A stretch of 64,000 nucleotides of DNA. Origin: Citrobacter telavivensis. GTDB taxonomy: Bacteria > Pseudomonadota > Gammaproteobacteria > Enterobacterales > Enterobacteriaceae. The stretch lies in assembly GCA_009363175.1 (NCBI GenBank), contig CP045205.1:496001-560000 (forward strand). The letters are read 5' to 3'. The translations under genes and the position numbers were made by a program. Below the pieces are notes generated by a model. It ran no database searches and was not told the DNA's origin. It was given only the letters and a program-made list of their open reading frames with translations. Below, piece after piece: positions 55,537 to 63,815 of the stretch; position 1 is the first letter of the stretch; each line of letters begins with the position of its first letter.

Positions 55537-56612
55537 CAGTATTGATTCACGTACTGGGATCGGATATCCCTCACCATAATCAAACCGTGCTGCGGTTTTT
55601 CAACGATACGCTGGCATCGACCAGCGAGCATGCCCGTGTCTTCATGGTTGCGGGTCAGGATGCCGGGCTGACGGAAAGCTGCCCGGCGCTGTCCATTCGT
55701 TTCTTCAGCGGTAAAAAATCGCTGGCGGAGGCGGTGATTGCGCAAGCCAAAGCGAACAGACAACAGCGCTTCTTCTTCCACGGTCAGTTTAATACGACGC
55801 TGTGGCTGGCATTACTGAGCGGGGGAATCAAGCCCAGCCAGTTTTACTGGCATGTCTGGGGCGCAGATCTGTATGAAGTCTCCAGCGGACTGAAATTCAA
55901 ACTGTTTTACCCGATTCGCCGCCTGGCGCAAAGCCGTGTCGGGGGCATTTTTGCCACCCGTGGCGATCTGAACTATTTCGCTCAACAGCACCCGCGCGTG
56001 CCGGGTGAGCTGCTCTATTTCCCGACGCGAATGGATCCCTCGCTCAACAATAGGGTGAACTTTCGCCAACGCAGCGGAAAAATGACCATTCTGGTGGGTA
56101 ACTCTGGCGATCGCAGTAACGAACATATTGCTGCGCTGCGGGCGGTGCATCAGCAGTTTGGCGACACGGTAAACGTGGTGGTCCCGATGGGCTATCCGCC
56201 GAACAACGAAGCGTATATTGCCCAGGTCCGCCAGGCGGGACTGAGCTTGTTCAGCGCAGATAACCTGCAGATCCTCAGCGACAAGCTGGCGTTCGACGAC
56301 TATCTGGCGCTGCTGCGTCAGTGCGATCTCGGGTACTTTATTTTTGCCCGTCAGCAGGGAATTGGCACCTTATGCTTGCTAATTCAGGCGGGTGTACCGT
56401 GCGTGCTGAACCGCGAGAATCCGTTCTGGCAGGACATGGTGGAACAGCATCTTCCGGTGCTTTTCACGAGCGACGAGCTGAACGAACAGGTGGTGCGCGA
56501 GGCGCAGCGCCAACTGGCATCCGTGGATAAAAACGCCATTACCTTCTTTAGCCCGAACTATTTGCAGCCCTGGCATCACGCATTGCAGGTCGCCGCAGGG
56601 GAGGCACTATGA
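55533..56612 (+). CDS. rffT: Fuc4NAc (lipid III) transferase RffT/WecF
   Basis: This glycosyltransferase of family GT56 adds Fuc4NAc to lipid II, completing the ECA repeat unit. It has 359 residues, as in E. coli, and starts [25 protein letters not shown]. Family motifs include [12 protein letters not shown] and [19 protein letters not shown]. It overlaps wzxE and wzyE by 4 bases each. Confidence 0.96.
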   Translation: [359 protein letters not shown]

Positions 56613-57961
56613 GCCTGATGCAGTTCAGCGGCCTGTTTGTCGTCTGGCTCCTCTCCACGTTGTTTATCGCTACGCTGACCTGGTTTGAATTCCGCCGCGT
56701 GCGCTTCAACTTCAACGTGTTTTTCTCGCTGCTGTTTTTACTGACCTTCTTTTTTGGCTTTCCGCTGACCAGCGTGCTGGCGTTCCGCTTTGACGTCGCC
56801 GTCGCGCCGCCGGAAATCCTGCTACAGGCGCTGCTTTCCGCCGCCTGTTTCTACGCGATCTACTATGTGACCTATAAGACCCGCTTACGCAAACGGGTGG
56901 CAGATGTGCCGCGCAAACCGCTGTTCACTATGAACCGGGTGGAAACCCATCTTACCTGGGTGATTCTGATGGGGATTGCGCTCATCAGCGTGGGCATTTT
57001 CTTCATGCACAACGGCTTTTTGCTGTTCCGCCTACAGTCGTACAGCCAGATTTTCTCCAGTGAAGTCTCCGGTGTGGCGCTAAAGCGCTTCTTTTACTTT
57101 TTCATCCCGGCGATGCTGGTGGTCTATTTCCTGCGCCAGGACAGCAAAGCGTGGCTGTTCTTCCTGGTCAGCACCGTCGCATTTGGCTTACTGACGTATA
57201 TGATCGTCGGCGGTACCCGCGCCAATATCATCATCGCCTTCGCCATTTTCCTGTTCATCGGCATTATTCGCGGCTGGATCTCGTTGTGGATGCTGGCGGC
57301 GGCGGGTGTGCTGGGGATTGTCGGCATGTTCTGGCTGGCGCTGAAGCGCTACGGACTGAACGTCAGCGGTGACGAAGCGTTCTACACGTTTCTCTATCTC
57401 ACCCGCGACACGTTTTCTCCGTGGGAGAACCTGGCGCTGCTGCTGCAAAACTACGACAAGATTGAGTTCCAGGGGCTGGCGCCGATTGTCCGCGATTTCT
57501 ATGTCTTTATTCCCTCCTGGCTGTGGCCGGGGCGACCGAGCGTGGTGCTGAATACCGCGAACTATTTTACGTGGGAAGTGCTGAACAACCATTCCGGTCT
57601 GGCGATCTCGCCGACGCTGATTGGGTCGCTGGTGGTGATGGGCGGGGCGTTGTTTATCCCGCTGGGAGCGATTGTGGTGGGATTGATCATCAAATGGTTC
57701 GACTGGCTGTATGCGCTGGGTAATCGTGAGACAAACCGCTACAAGGCCGCGATTTTGCATAGTTTCTGCTTTGGCGCGATTTTTAATATGATCGTGCTGG
57801 CGCGAGAGGGACTGGACTCGTTTGTCTCGCGTGTTGTTTTTTTCCTGGTGGTTTTTGGTGCCTGTTTGCTGGTGGCAAAACTTTTGTTCTGGCTGTTTGA
57901 CCAGGCCGGACTGATCCATAAACGTTTGCGAGCCCTGCCAGACAAACAGGTTGAAGGATAG
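56609..57961 (+). CDS. wzyE: ECA polymerase WzyE
   Basis: This integral membrane polymerase joins ECA repeats on the periplasmic face. It has 450 residues with about eleven to twelve membrane helices and a large periplasmic loop. The FIPSWLWPGRPSVVLNT region (near residue 300) is typical of the family. Two bases separate it from rffM. Confidence 0.96.
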   Translation: MSLMQFSGLFVVWLLSTLFIATLTWFEFRRVRFNFNVFFSLLFLLTFFFGFPLTSVLAFRFDVAVAPPEILLQALLSAACFYAIYYVTYKTRLRKRVADVPRKPLFTMNRVETHLTWVILMGIALISVGIFFMHNGFLLFRLQSYSQIFSSEVSGVALKRFFYFFIPAMLVVYFLRQDSKAWLFFLVSTVAFGLLTYMIVGGTRANIIIAFAIFLFIGIIRGWISLWMLAAAGVLGIVGMFWLALKRYGLNVSGDEAFYTFLYLTRDTFSPWENLALLLQNYDKIEFQGLAPIVRDFYVFIPSWLWPGRPSVVLNTANYFTWEVLNNHSGLAISPTLIGSLVVMGGALFIPLGAIVVGLIIKWFDWLYALGNRETNRYKAAILHSFCFGAIFNMIVLAREGLDSFVSRVVFFLVVFGACLLVAKLLFWLFDQAGLIHKRLRALPDKQVEG

Positions 57962-57963
57962 CA

Positions 57964-58704
57964 ATGACTGATAATACAACGGCACCGATTTACGATCTGC
58001 GCGGGCTCCAGCTGATTGGCTGGCGAGATATGCACCATGCGCTGGACTATCTCTACGCTGGCGGCCAGCTTAAGCAAGGTACGCTGGTGGCGATTAACGC
58101 AGAAAAGGTTCTGACGGCGGAAGATGACCCGGAAGTCCGCGCCCTGATTGAGGCGGCTGAGTATAAATATGCCGACGGGATTAGCGTCGTGCGCTCGGTA
58201 CGCAAAAAATTTCCGGATGCCCAGGTTTCTCGCGTGGCGGGTGCCGATCTCTGGGAAGCGCTGATGGCCCGCGCGGGCGAGGAAGGTACGCCGGTATTCC
58301 TGGTGGGCGGAAAACCAGACGTGCTGGCGCAAACGCAAGCGAAACTGCGCGCCCAGTGGAATGTGAACATTGTGGGTAGCCAGGACGGCTATTTTACGTC
58401 AGAGCAGCGTCCTGCGCTGTTTGAGCAGATCCATGCCAGCGGGGCGAAGATCGTTACCGTGGCGATGGGATCGCCAAAACAGGAAATCTTTATGCGCGAT
58501 TGTCGACAGGTGCATCCGCATGCGCTCTATATGGGCGTCGGCGGCACCTATGACGTCTTCACCGGTCACGTAAAACGCGCGCCGAAAGTGTGGCAGAACC
58601 TGGGGCTGGAGTGGCTGTATCGCCTGCTGTCGCAGCCAAGCCGCATTACTCGTCAACTCCGTTTACTGCGTTACCTGCGCTGGCATTACAGCGGAAATAT
58701 CTGA
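57964..58704 (+). CDS. rffM: UDP-ManNAcA transferase RffM/WecG
   Basis: This GT26-family (TagA/WecG) glycosyltransferase adds ManNAcA to GlcNAc-PP-undecaprenol, making lipid II of ECA. It has 246 residues, as in E. coli. Conserved blocks are VAINAEKVLTAEDDPEVR and YKYADGISVVRSVRKKF near residues 40-75, FLVGGKPDVLAQ near 115 and VAMGSPKQEIFMRDCR near 165. It is the last gene of the cluster. A GGTAGCGCA/TGCGCTACC hairpin (58722-58749) follows in the gap before yifK. Confidence 0.96.
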   Translation: MTDNTTAPIYDLRGLQLIGWRDMHHALDYLYAGGQLKQGTLVAINAEKVLTAEDDPEVRALIEAAEYKYADGISVVRSVRKKFPDAQVSRVAGADLWEALMARAGEEGTPVFLVGGKPDVLAQTQAKLRAQWNVNIVGSQDGYFTSEQRPALFEQIHASGAKIVTVAMGSPKQEIFMRDCRQVHPHALYMGVGGTYDVFTGHVKRAPKVWQNLGLEWLYRLLSQPSRITRQLRLLRYLRWHYSGNI

Positions 58705-58885
58705 CCCCCCTTCCTCGTGCGGGTAGCGCATTCTGCTCCATGCGCTACCTCACTGCCGCATTTTTGCTCCGTTATTACACAAAATATGCATTTTTTTAAT
58801 GCTTCGTTTGCCATTTTGCCAAATTTGCGAAAACATGCGCCCCCAGCGATGTACCCATAACAATAACCGGCAATGCCGGGAAGCA

Positions 58886-58904
58886 AGCAAACACGACAAG
58901 AGGA
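58886..58904 (+). promoter_or_regulatory. ACA-rich translation enhancer / GcvB target upstream of yifK
   Basis: GCAAACACGACAAGAGG sits over the Shine-Dalgarno of yifK. In Salmonella, ACA motifs here enhance yifK translation and are silenced by the sRNA GcvB. The same CA-rich arrangement is present, so the regulation is probably conserved. Confidence 0.6.
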
Positions 58905-58907
58905 TTT

Positions 58908-60293
58908 ATGGCAGAGAAAAAACCTGAGCTACAGCGTGGGCTGGAGGCTCGTCATATCGAATTGATTGCCCTGGGGGGCACCATTGGCGTCGGACTGTTT
59001 ATGGGGGCGGCAAGCACCCTGAAATGGGCAGGACCATCGGTGTTGCTGGCGTATATCGTCGCCGGCCTGTTCGTCTTTTTCATTATGCGCTCAATGGGCG
59101 AGATGCTGTTCCTGGAGCCGGTTGCCGGCTCTTTCGCCGTTTATGCTCACCGCTACATGAGCCCGTTCTTCGGTTATCTCACCGCGTGGTCATACTGGTT
59201 TATGTGGATGGCGGTCGGTATCTCGGAAATCACCGCGATCGGCGTTTATGTCCAGTTCTGGTTCCCGGAGATGGCGCAATGGATACCGGCGCTGATAGCC
59301 GTCGGACTGGTGGCACTGGCAAACCTGGCGGCCGTTCGTCTGTATGGCGAAATTGAGTTCTGGTTTGCGATGATTAAAGTCACCACGATCATCGTGATGA
59401 TCGTGGTGGGGCTGGGCGTGATTTTCTTCGGCCTGGGCAACGGCGGTCAGCCGATTGGCTTTGGCAACCTGACTGAGCACGGCGGCTTCTTTGCTGGCGG
59501 CTGGAAAGGCTTCCTCACCGCGCTGTGTATTGTGGTCGCCTCTTATCAGGGGGTGGAGCTGATCGGGATTACGGCGGGTGAAGCCAAAAATCCGCAGGTT
59601 ACGTTGCGTAGCGCGGTTGGCAAGGTGTTATGGCGCATTCTGATCTTCTACGTGGGTGCGATATTCGTGATCGTCACCATCTTCCCGTGGAACGAAATTG
59701 GCAGCAACGGCAGTCCGTTCGTCCTGACCTTTGCCAAAATTGGTATCACCACCGCCGCGGCGATTATCAACTTTGTCGTGCTGACCGCTGCGCTGTCTGG
59801 CTGTAACAGCGGAATGTACAGCTGTGGGCGTATGCTCTACGCGCTGGCGAAGAACCGTCAACTGCCGGCGGCGATGGCGAAAGTCTCTCGTCATGGCGTT
59901 CCGGTGGCGGGCGTGGCGCTATCGATTCTGATTCTGCTGGTCGGTTCGTGCCTGAACTACATCATTCCTAATCCGCAGCGCGTCTTCGTCTATGTTTATA
60001 GTGCAAGCGTGCTGCCGGGGATGGTGCCGTGGTTTGTGATTCTGATTAGCCAGCTGCGTTTTCGCCGGGCGCATAAAGCGGCGATGGCCAGCCATCCGTT
60101 CCGTTCGATTTTGTTCCCGTGGGCAAACTATTTGACGATGGCGTTCCTGGTTTGCGTTCTGATCGGTATGTACTTTAATGAAGATACCCGTATGTCGCTG
60201 TTTGTCGGTATCATCTTCCTGTGCGCCGTGACGCTTGTTTACAAGGTTTTTGGCCTCAACCGTCAAGGTATCGCCCAGAAAACGGGGGAATAA
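58908..60293 (+). CDS. yifK: Amino acid permease YifK (APC family, threonine/serine transport)
   Basis: This inner-membrane amino acid:proton symporter of the APC superfamily has 461 residues and 12 predicted helices. The substrate motif is GGTIGVGLFMGAA in helix 1, and the family signature lies in helices 3-4. The Salmonella orthologue (ThrP) imports threonine and serine. AAGAGGA precedes the ATG. It is regulated by Lrp and GcvB in relatives. The tRNA operon follows after 102 bases. Confidence 0.95.
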   Translation: MAEKKPELQRGLEARHIELIALGGTIGVGLFMGAASTLKWAGPSVLLAYIVAGLFVFFIMRSMGEMLFLEPVAGSFAVYAHRYMSPFFGYLTAWSYWFMWMAVGISEITAIGVYVQFWFPEMAQWIPALIAVGLVALANLAAVRLYGEIEFWFAMIKVTTIIVMIVVGLGVIFFGLGNGGQPIGFGNLTEHGGFFAGGWKGFLTALCIVVASYQGVELIGITAGEAKNPQVTLRSAVGKVLWRILIFYVGAIFVIVTIFPWNEIGSNGSPFVLTFAKIGITTAAAIINFVVLTAALSGCNSGMYSCGRMLYALAKNRQLPAAMAKVSRHGVPVAGVALSILILLVGSCLNYIIPNPQRVFVYVYSASVLPGMVPWFVILISQLRFRRAHKAAMASHPFRSILFPWANYLTMAFLVCVLIGMYFNEDTRMSLFVGIIFLCAVTLVYKVFGLNRQGIAQKTGE

Positions 60294-60345
60294 GCGGCAA
60301 AACGCGCAAAGCGTAACCAAACGCGCATTTTATTTAAAAAGGCAC

Positions 60346-60374
60346 TAGACAGCGGGGTGTGAAGTCCGTATTAT
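60346..60374 (+). promoter_or_regulatory. tRNA operon promoter
   Basis: The -35 box TAGACA (60346-60351), a 17-bp spacer and the -10 box TATTAT (60369-60374) are followed by a C-rich discriminator (CCACCCCCGC). This is the form expected of a stringently controlled tRNA promoter. Confidence 0.75.
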
Positions 60375-60395
60375 CCACCCCCGCAACGGCGCTAA

Positions 60396-60472
<77 letters not shown>

Positions 60473-60527
60473 TTCACCCGGTGCTGGAGCTGCGGTGGTT
60501 TCGATACCGCGTAAAAAGATTTGTAGT

Positions 60528-60604
60528 GGTGGCTATAGCTCAGTTGGTAGAGCCCTGGATTGTGATTCCAGTTGTCGTGGGTTCGAATCCCATTAGCCAC
60601 CCCA
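60528..60604 (+). tRNA. hisR: tRNA-His (GUG)
   Basis: The anticodon is GTG in loop TTGTGAT. The gene encodes the extra 5' G (G-1) opposite C73, the tRNA-His identity pair, and CCA. It is 77 bases including G-1. Confidence 0.97.
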
Positions 60605-60623
60605 TTATTAAAAGTTGTGAAAT

Positions 60624-60710
60624 GCGAAGGTGGCGGAATTGGTAGACGCGCTAGCTTCAGGTGTTAGTGTCCTTACGGACGTGGGGGTTCAAGTCCCCCC
60701 CCTCGCACCA
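60624..60710 (+). tRNA. leuT: tRNA-Leu (CAG)
   Basis: This is an 87-base class II tRNA with a long variable arm (TGTCCTTACGGACGT), anticodon CAG and encoded CCA. Confidence 0.97.
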
Positions 60711-60752
60711 CGACTTAATGAATTGAACTAAAAATTCAAAAAAGCAGTACAT

Positions 60753-60829
60753 CGGCGAGTAGCGCAGCTTGGTAGCGCAACTGGTTTGGGACCAGTGGGT
60801 CGGAGGTTCGAATCCTCTCTCGCCGACCA
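60753..60829 (+). tRNA. proM: tRNA-Pro (UGG)
   Basis: This is a 77-base tRNA with anticodon TGG in loop TTTGGGA and CCA encoded. It is last in the tRNA operon. Confidence 0.97.
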
Positions 60830-60835
60830 ATTTTG

Positions 60836-60860
60836 AACCCCGCTTCGGCGGGGTTTTTCT
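60836..60860 (+). terminator. Terminator of the tRNA operon
   Basis: AACCCCGC-TTCG-GCGGGGTT, a stable tetraloop hairpin, is followed by a T-run. Confidence 0.93.
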
Positions 60861-60895
60861 TTTTCTGCATCACTTAATTTCTTCTTCTTTTCTGC

Positions 60896-61009
60896 TGTTG
60901 CTTCTCAGAGACAACCCTGTTTGCCATTGTCGCCATTTGGTGACGATTAACTTTATGATATTTCAGCGCTTTCGTGTATCGGGTGAGATCTGTCTCTGCT
61001 GAGCGACAA
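60896..61009 (+). promoter_or_regulatory. Three predicted GlrR binding sites upstream of glmZ
   Basis: The GlrR consensus TGTC-N10-GACA is matched exactly at 60992-61009. Two one-mismatch copies lie at 60896-60913 (TGTT-N10-GACA) and 60928-60945 (TGTC-N10-GACG). They lie 100-245 bases upstream of glmZ, a normal range for a sigma-54 activator. The 60861-61139 stretch otherwise holds no gene; aslA and aslB of E. coli are absent. Confidence 0.7.
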
Positions 61010-61112
61010 TTCATCGCGTGTCCGGCAGGCAGAAATAGGGAAAGCTGCCGACAACCCGCGCCAGCACAGGGATCGTGAATTGTCTTAATCCTTATTTTTA
61101 GCGGTGCAATCC

Positions 61113-61128
61113 TGGCATGCAATGTGCA
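61113..61128 (+). promoter_or_regulatory. Predicted sigma-54 promoter of glmZ
   Basis: TGGCATGCAATGTGCA has GG and GC dinucleotides separated by exactly 10 bases, as required for -24/-12 recognition by RpoN. The GC lies 12-13 bases before the glmZ 5' end. An AATAATATA stretch next to it could also serve sigma-70. Confidence 0.75.
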
Positions 61129-61139
61129 ATAATATACGG

Positions 61140-61345
61140 GTAGATGCTCATTCCATCTCTTATGCTCGCCATAGTGCCTCATAAACTCAGGAATGATGCA
61201 GAGCCGTTTACGGTGCTTATCGTCCACAGACAGATGTCGCTTCGGCCTCATCAAACACCATGGACATAACGTTGAGTGAAGCACCCATTTATGTTGTCAT
61301 ACAGACCTGTTTAACGCCTGCTCTAAAAGAGCAGGCGTTTTTTTA
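61140..61345 (+). ncRNA. glmZ: Small regulatory RNA GlmZ
   Basis: The sequence from GTAGATGCTCATTCCATCTC to the terminator (GCCTGCTCT..AGAGCAGGC plus T-run) closely matches E. coli GlmZ (~207 nt), and the gene is immediately upstream of the convergent hemY as in E. coli. With Hfq, GlmZ base-pairs with glmS mRNA to activate glucosamine-6-phosphate synthase; RapZ and RNase E inactivate it unless GlmY titrates RapZ. Confidence 0.93.
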
Positions 61346-61364
61346 TTTCTGCGGTGGGGAAATT

Positions 61365-61396
61365 TGTAGGCCCGGTAAGTGAAGCGCCACCGGGCG
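61365..61396. repeat. Single REP unit between glmZ and hemY
   Basis: TGTAGGCCCGGTAAGTGAAGCGCCACCGGGC has the REP form with a GCCCGG/CCGGGC stem. It lies just beyond the hemY stop. Confidence 0.75.
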
Positions 61397-61404
61397 TTAG
61401 GGCG

Positions 61405-62601
61405 TTACTGCGGGGGCGTGTTTTGTAACGTCAGCATCAGGCCGTCACGGCGCATGGTGGCCGCTTCTTCCGGTTGATGCAGGCGGTCGAGCGCGTCAGC
61501 AAGCCAGGCGTAATCGTACGCATCCGGGCGTTGCTTGAGCGCCGCGCGGAAGGCAACGGTCGCTTCCTGCCATTCGCCATGCTTCATCAGCGACTGGCCC
61601 AGCGTGCTCCATAGCAGCGGACGATCGCCGACGGTCTTGATCTGCTGACGCAGCACTTTTTCCAACTGTTCCGGGTTATTGGTTTTCAGACGAGGAATTG
61701 GCAGCACCAGGCGATCGTCATATTGACGCTTCAGACCGTCGATAATAATCTGCTGCGCCATATCGTGATCGTCGCATTCAATCAGATGCTCAGCCATTGC
61801 CACCTGCAGGGCGACCTGATGGCGGGTTTTACGGCTCTGGTTTTTCCACCATTCGCGTAGACCATCGCTGCCCTGATCGGCACGCGCCTGATCCATCAAA
61901 CCAATCCACGCCTGCTGTTCCAGCATCGCACGATGTTCTTCATCACCGACGTTAGCTTTCGCCATTGACGGGATGATATCGAGCAGAGAACTCCAGGCGC
62001 CGGTACGGATGTAGGCCTGTTCCGCCAGACGTAATACTTCCGGATGACGCGGAGTCACCTCCAGCAGTTTGTCCACGCCGTGGCGCGCGGCATGATTCTC
62101 GTTGCGCGCCAGTTGCAGGCGGACACGTGAAATCTCAACCGGGATCGTGTCGTTACCGGCGAGTTCTGCCGCACGTTCCAGATGCTGGTTCGCACGGGCT
62201 TCATCGCCGCGCTGTTGCGCCGCTTCTGCGGCGAGCAGGTAGTTCACCACCGGCTGCTCAGCATGATCGGCATTTTTTGCCATTAGCTTCTCAACCTGCT
62301 GATAGTCACCTTCCGCCAGTTTCAACAGCGCCTGTTCGGTCTGTTTGCGGGCGCGACGACGTTTACGGCCAACAAACCAACCGCGCGTATGTGCGCCGGT
62401 ACGGAAGATGCGGCGTAACAACCACTCAATGGCAAACAGGACGACCATCGCCAGGATCAGGATGATGACCAGTCCTGTTACGCTGGTTTCAATGTTGTAC
62501 GTGTCGGTCTGGATCAGGACGTAACCCTGATGACCGGCAATCATCGGGCCGATCACGATACCCGCGATCAGCAGCACAAAGAGCAATAATACTTTTAGCA
62601 T
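61405..62601 (-). CDS. hemY: HemY, membrane TPR protein of the hem operon
   Basis: This inner-membrane protein of 398 residues has two N-terminal membrane helices (MLKVLLLFVLLIAGIVIG and ~40-65) and a TPR-rich C-terminal domain. It is linked with late protoheme synthesis in E. coli, though its exact role is not settled. A frame ATG one codon earlier (62604) overlaps the hemX stop; the ATG at 62601 gives the E. coli length, and AAGGAG precedes both. Confidence 0.95.
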   Translation of the reverse strand: MLKVLLLFVLLIAGIVIGPMIAGHQGYVLIQTDTYNIETSVTGLVIILILAMVVLFAIEWLLRRIFRTGAHTRGWFVGRKRRRARKQTEQALLKLAEGDYQQVEKLMAKNADHAEQPVVNYLLAAEAAQQRGDEARANQHLERAAELAGNDTIPVEISRVRLQLARNENHAARHGVDKLLEVTPRHPEVLRLAEQAYIRTGAWSSLLDIIPSMAKANVGDEEHRAMLEQQAWIGLMDQARADQGSDGLREWWKNQSRKTRHQVALQVAMAEHLIECDDHDMAQQIIIDGLKRQYDDRLVLPIPRLKTNNPEQLEKVLRQQIKTVGDRPLLWSTLGQSLMKHGEWQEATVAFRAALKQRPDAYDYAWLADALDRLHQPEEAATMRRDGLMLTLQNTPPQ

Positions 62602-62603
62602 CA

Positions 62604-63794
62604 TTATTCTCCTTGCGGCACGGCTGCCGGGGCTTCTGCCTGCGGTGCTTCAGGCGCAGGGACGGGCGCCGCTTCAGACGGTGCGGCAGCCGGTTGTGCC
62701 AGCAGGTTGCGTACGCGGGTTTGCATCAGTTTTTCGAGGATCGCCTGGCTTTGCAGCGTTTCCGGTACGTTCATCGTGATGCTCTGCTGGCTTAGCTTGT
62801 CCACTTCCTCAAGGAACGCTTTCGTCGTGGCGTCGTCGGTATCGTAGTAAGCACGTACCCAGGTGGAGACGTTATCCAGCGCCTGACGGTAGGTCTCTTC
62901 CTGATGGCGCGGCACTGCCTGTGCGGCAACCAGCAGACGAGAGCGGATATTTTCCCGCAGATAAACATCCTGATTCGGCGCTAACAGCGGGACGGCGGTA
63001 TCATCGCGACGACGGATGGTGATAAAGCTGTCCATAAAGTTCTGCCAGCTTTTTTGCAGATTGACGCGCCACTCGCTGATCGAACTGGAAAGCTCAGGGC
63101 TGTCGGAGTCCATCGGCGAACCGTCGCTGTCGTTGTCTGCCAGACGCAGGTTATCTATCTGGTTAGAGAGCTGGTTAATTTTCAGGATGATGCCGTCGTA
63201 ATCGACCTGAGCCACAGAGGAAAGGCTGGCGATATCATCGGTGATTGCCCGGCGCGCGGTAATCAGGCTGGGATCGTTCATGTCCGCGAGGCTCGCATCA
63301 GCACTCTTGAGCAGCGCGGCCGCCGTCGTGACATCCTGATCGCTCCACAGCTTACGCCCGGCCAGTTTGACCAGGAAATCGGCCTGCGCGAGCAGCCAGG
63401 TTTTGGCATCGCTGCCGGAGATGGTGGCGACTTTCTGTTGGACTTCATCCAACTGTTTCGCCAGCTCAGTTTGCTGACGGTTGGCCTGCTCCAGTTGTGC
63501 TGCCTGCTGTTTAATGACGCCTTCCAGTTCCGCTTTTTGGCTTTCCTGCGCTTTTTGCAGCGCGGTCAGTTGATTAGCCAGCGCATCGCTGGTTGCGGTC
63601 TGCGTGGTCGCCTGTTGTTTTCCCCAGCCATAGAGCCCAACACCTGCGGCCAGCGCAATGGCAATCGCCACCGCACTCAGTATCAGCGCAGTGCCGTTTT
63701 TACTCTTTTTTTCAGCAGTAGCTGGCTGTGGCTGAGTCTCCACGGCCTCCCTGGTCTCTTCAACCACGGCGGAGGATTTTTCTTGTTCCGTCAT
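62604..63794 (-). CDS. hemX: HemX, uroporphyrinogen-III C-methyltransferase-like membrane protein
   Basis: This 396-residue protein has one membrane helix near residues 35-55 (ALILSAVAIAIALAAGVGLYG), a coiled-coil (LQKAQESQKAELEGVIKQQAAQLEQANRQQTELAKQLDEV split around ~80-125) and a Pro/Ala-rich C-terminus. Despite its old name, no methyltransferase fold is visible. It lies between hemD and hemY in the hemCDXY operon. Confidence 0.94.
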   Translation of the reverse strand: MTEQEKSSAVVEETREAVETQPQPATAEKKSKNGTALILSAVAIAIALAAGVGLYGWGKQQATTQTATSDALANQLTALQKAQESQKAELEGVIKQQAAQLEQANRQQTELAKQLDEVQQKVATISGSDAKTWLLAQADFLVKLAGRKLWSDQDVTTAAALLKSADASLADMNDPSLITARRAITDDIASLSSVAQVDYDGIILKINQLSNQIDNLRLADNDSDGSPMDSDSPELSSSISEWRVNLQKSWQNFMDSFITIRRRDDTAVPLLAPNQDVYLRENIRSRLLVAAQAVPRHQEETYRQALDNVSTWVRAYYDTDDATTKAFLEEVDKLSQQSITMNVPETLQSQAILEKLMQTRVRNLLAQPAAAPSEAAPVPAPEAPQAEAPAAVPQGE

Positions 63795-63815
63795 TATGGC
63801 TTCCCATTATGAGAG

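Noticed and set aside
60874..61284. 136-residue minus-strand ORF opposite glmZ
   Set aside because: It lies wholly across the glmZ sRNA and its sigma-54/GlrR control region, shows no recognisable domain, and has no plausible Shine-Dalgarno; the sRNA explains the conservation.
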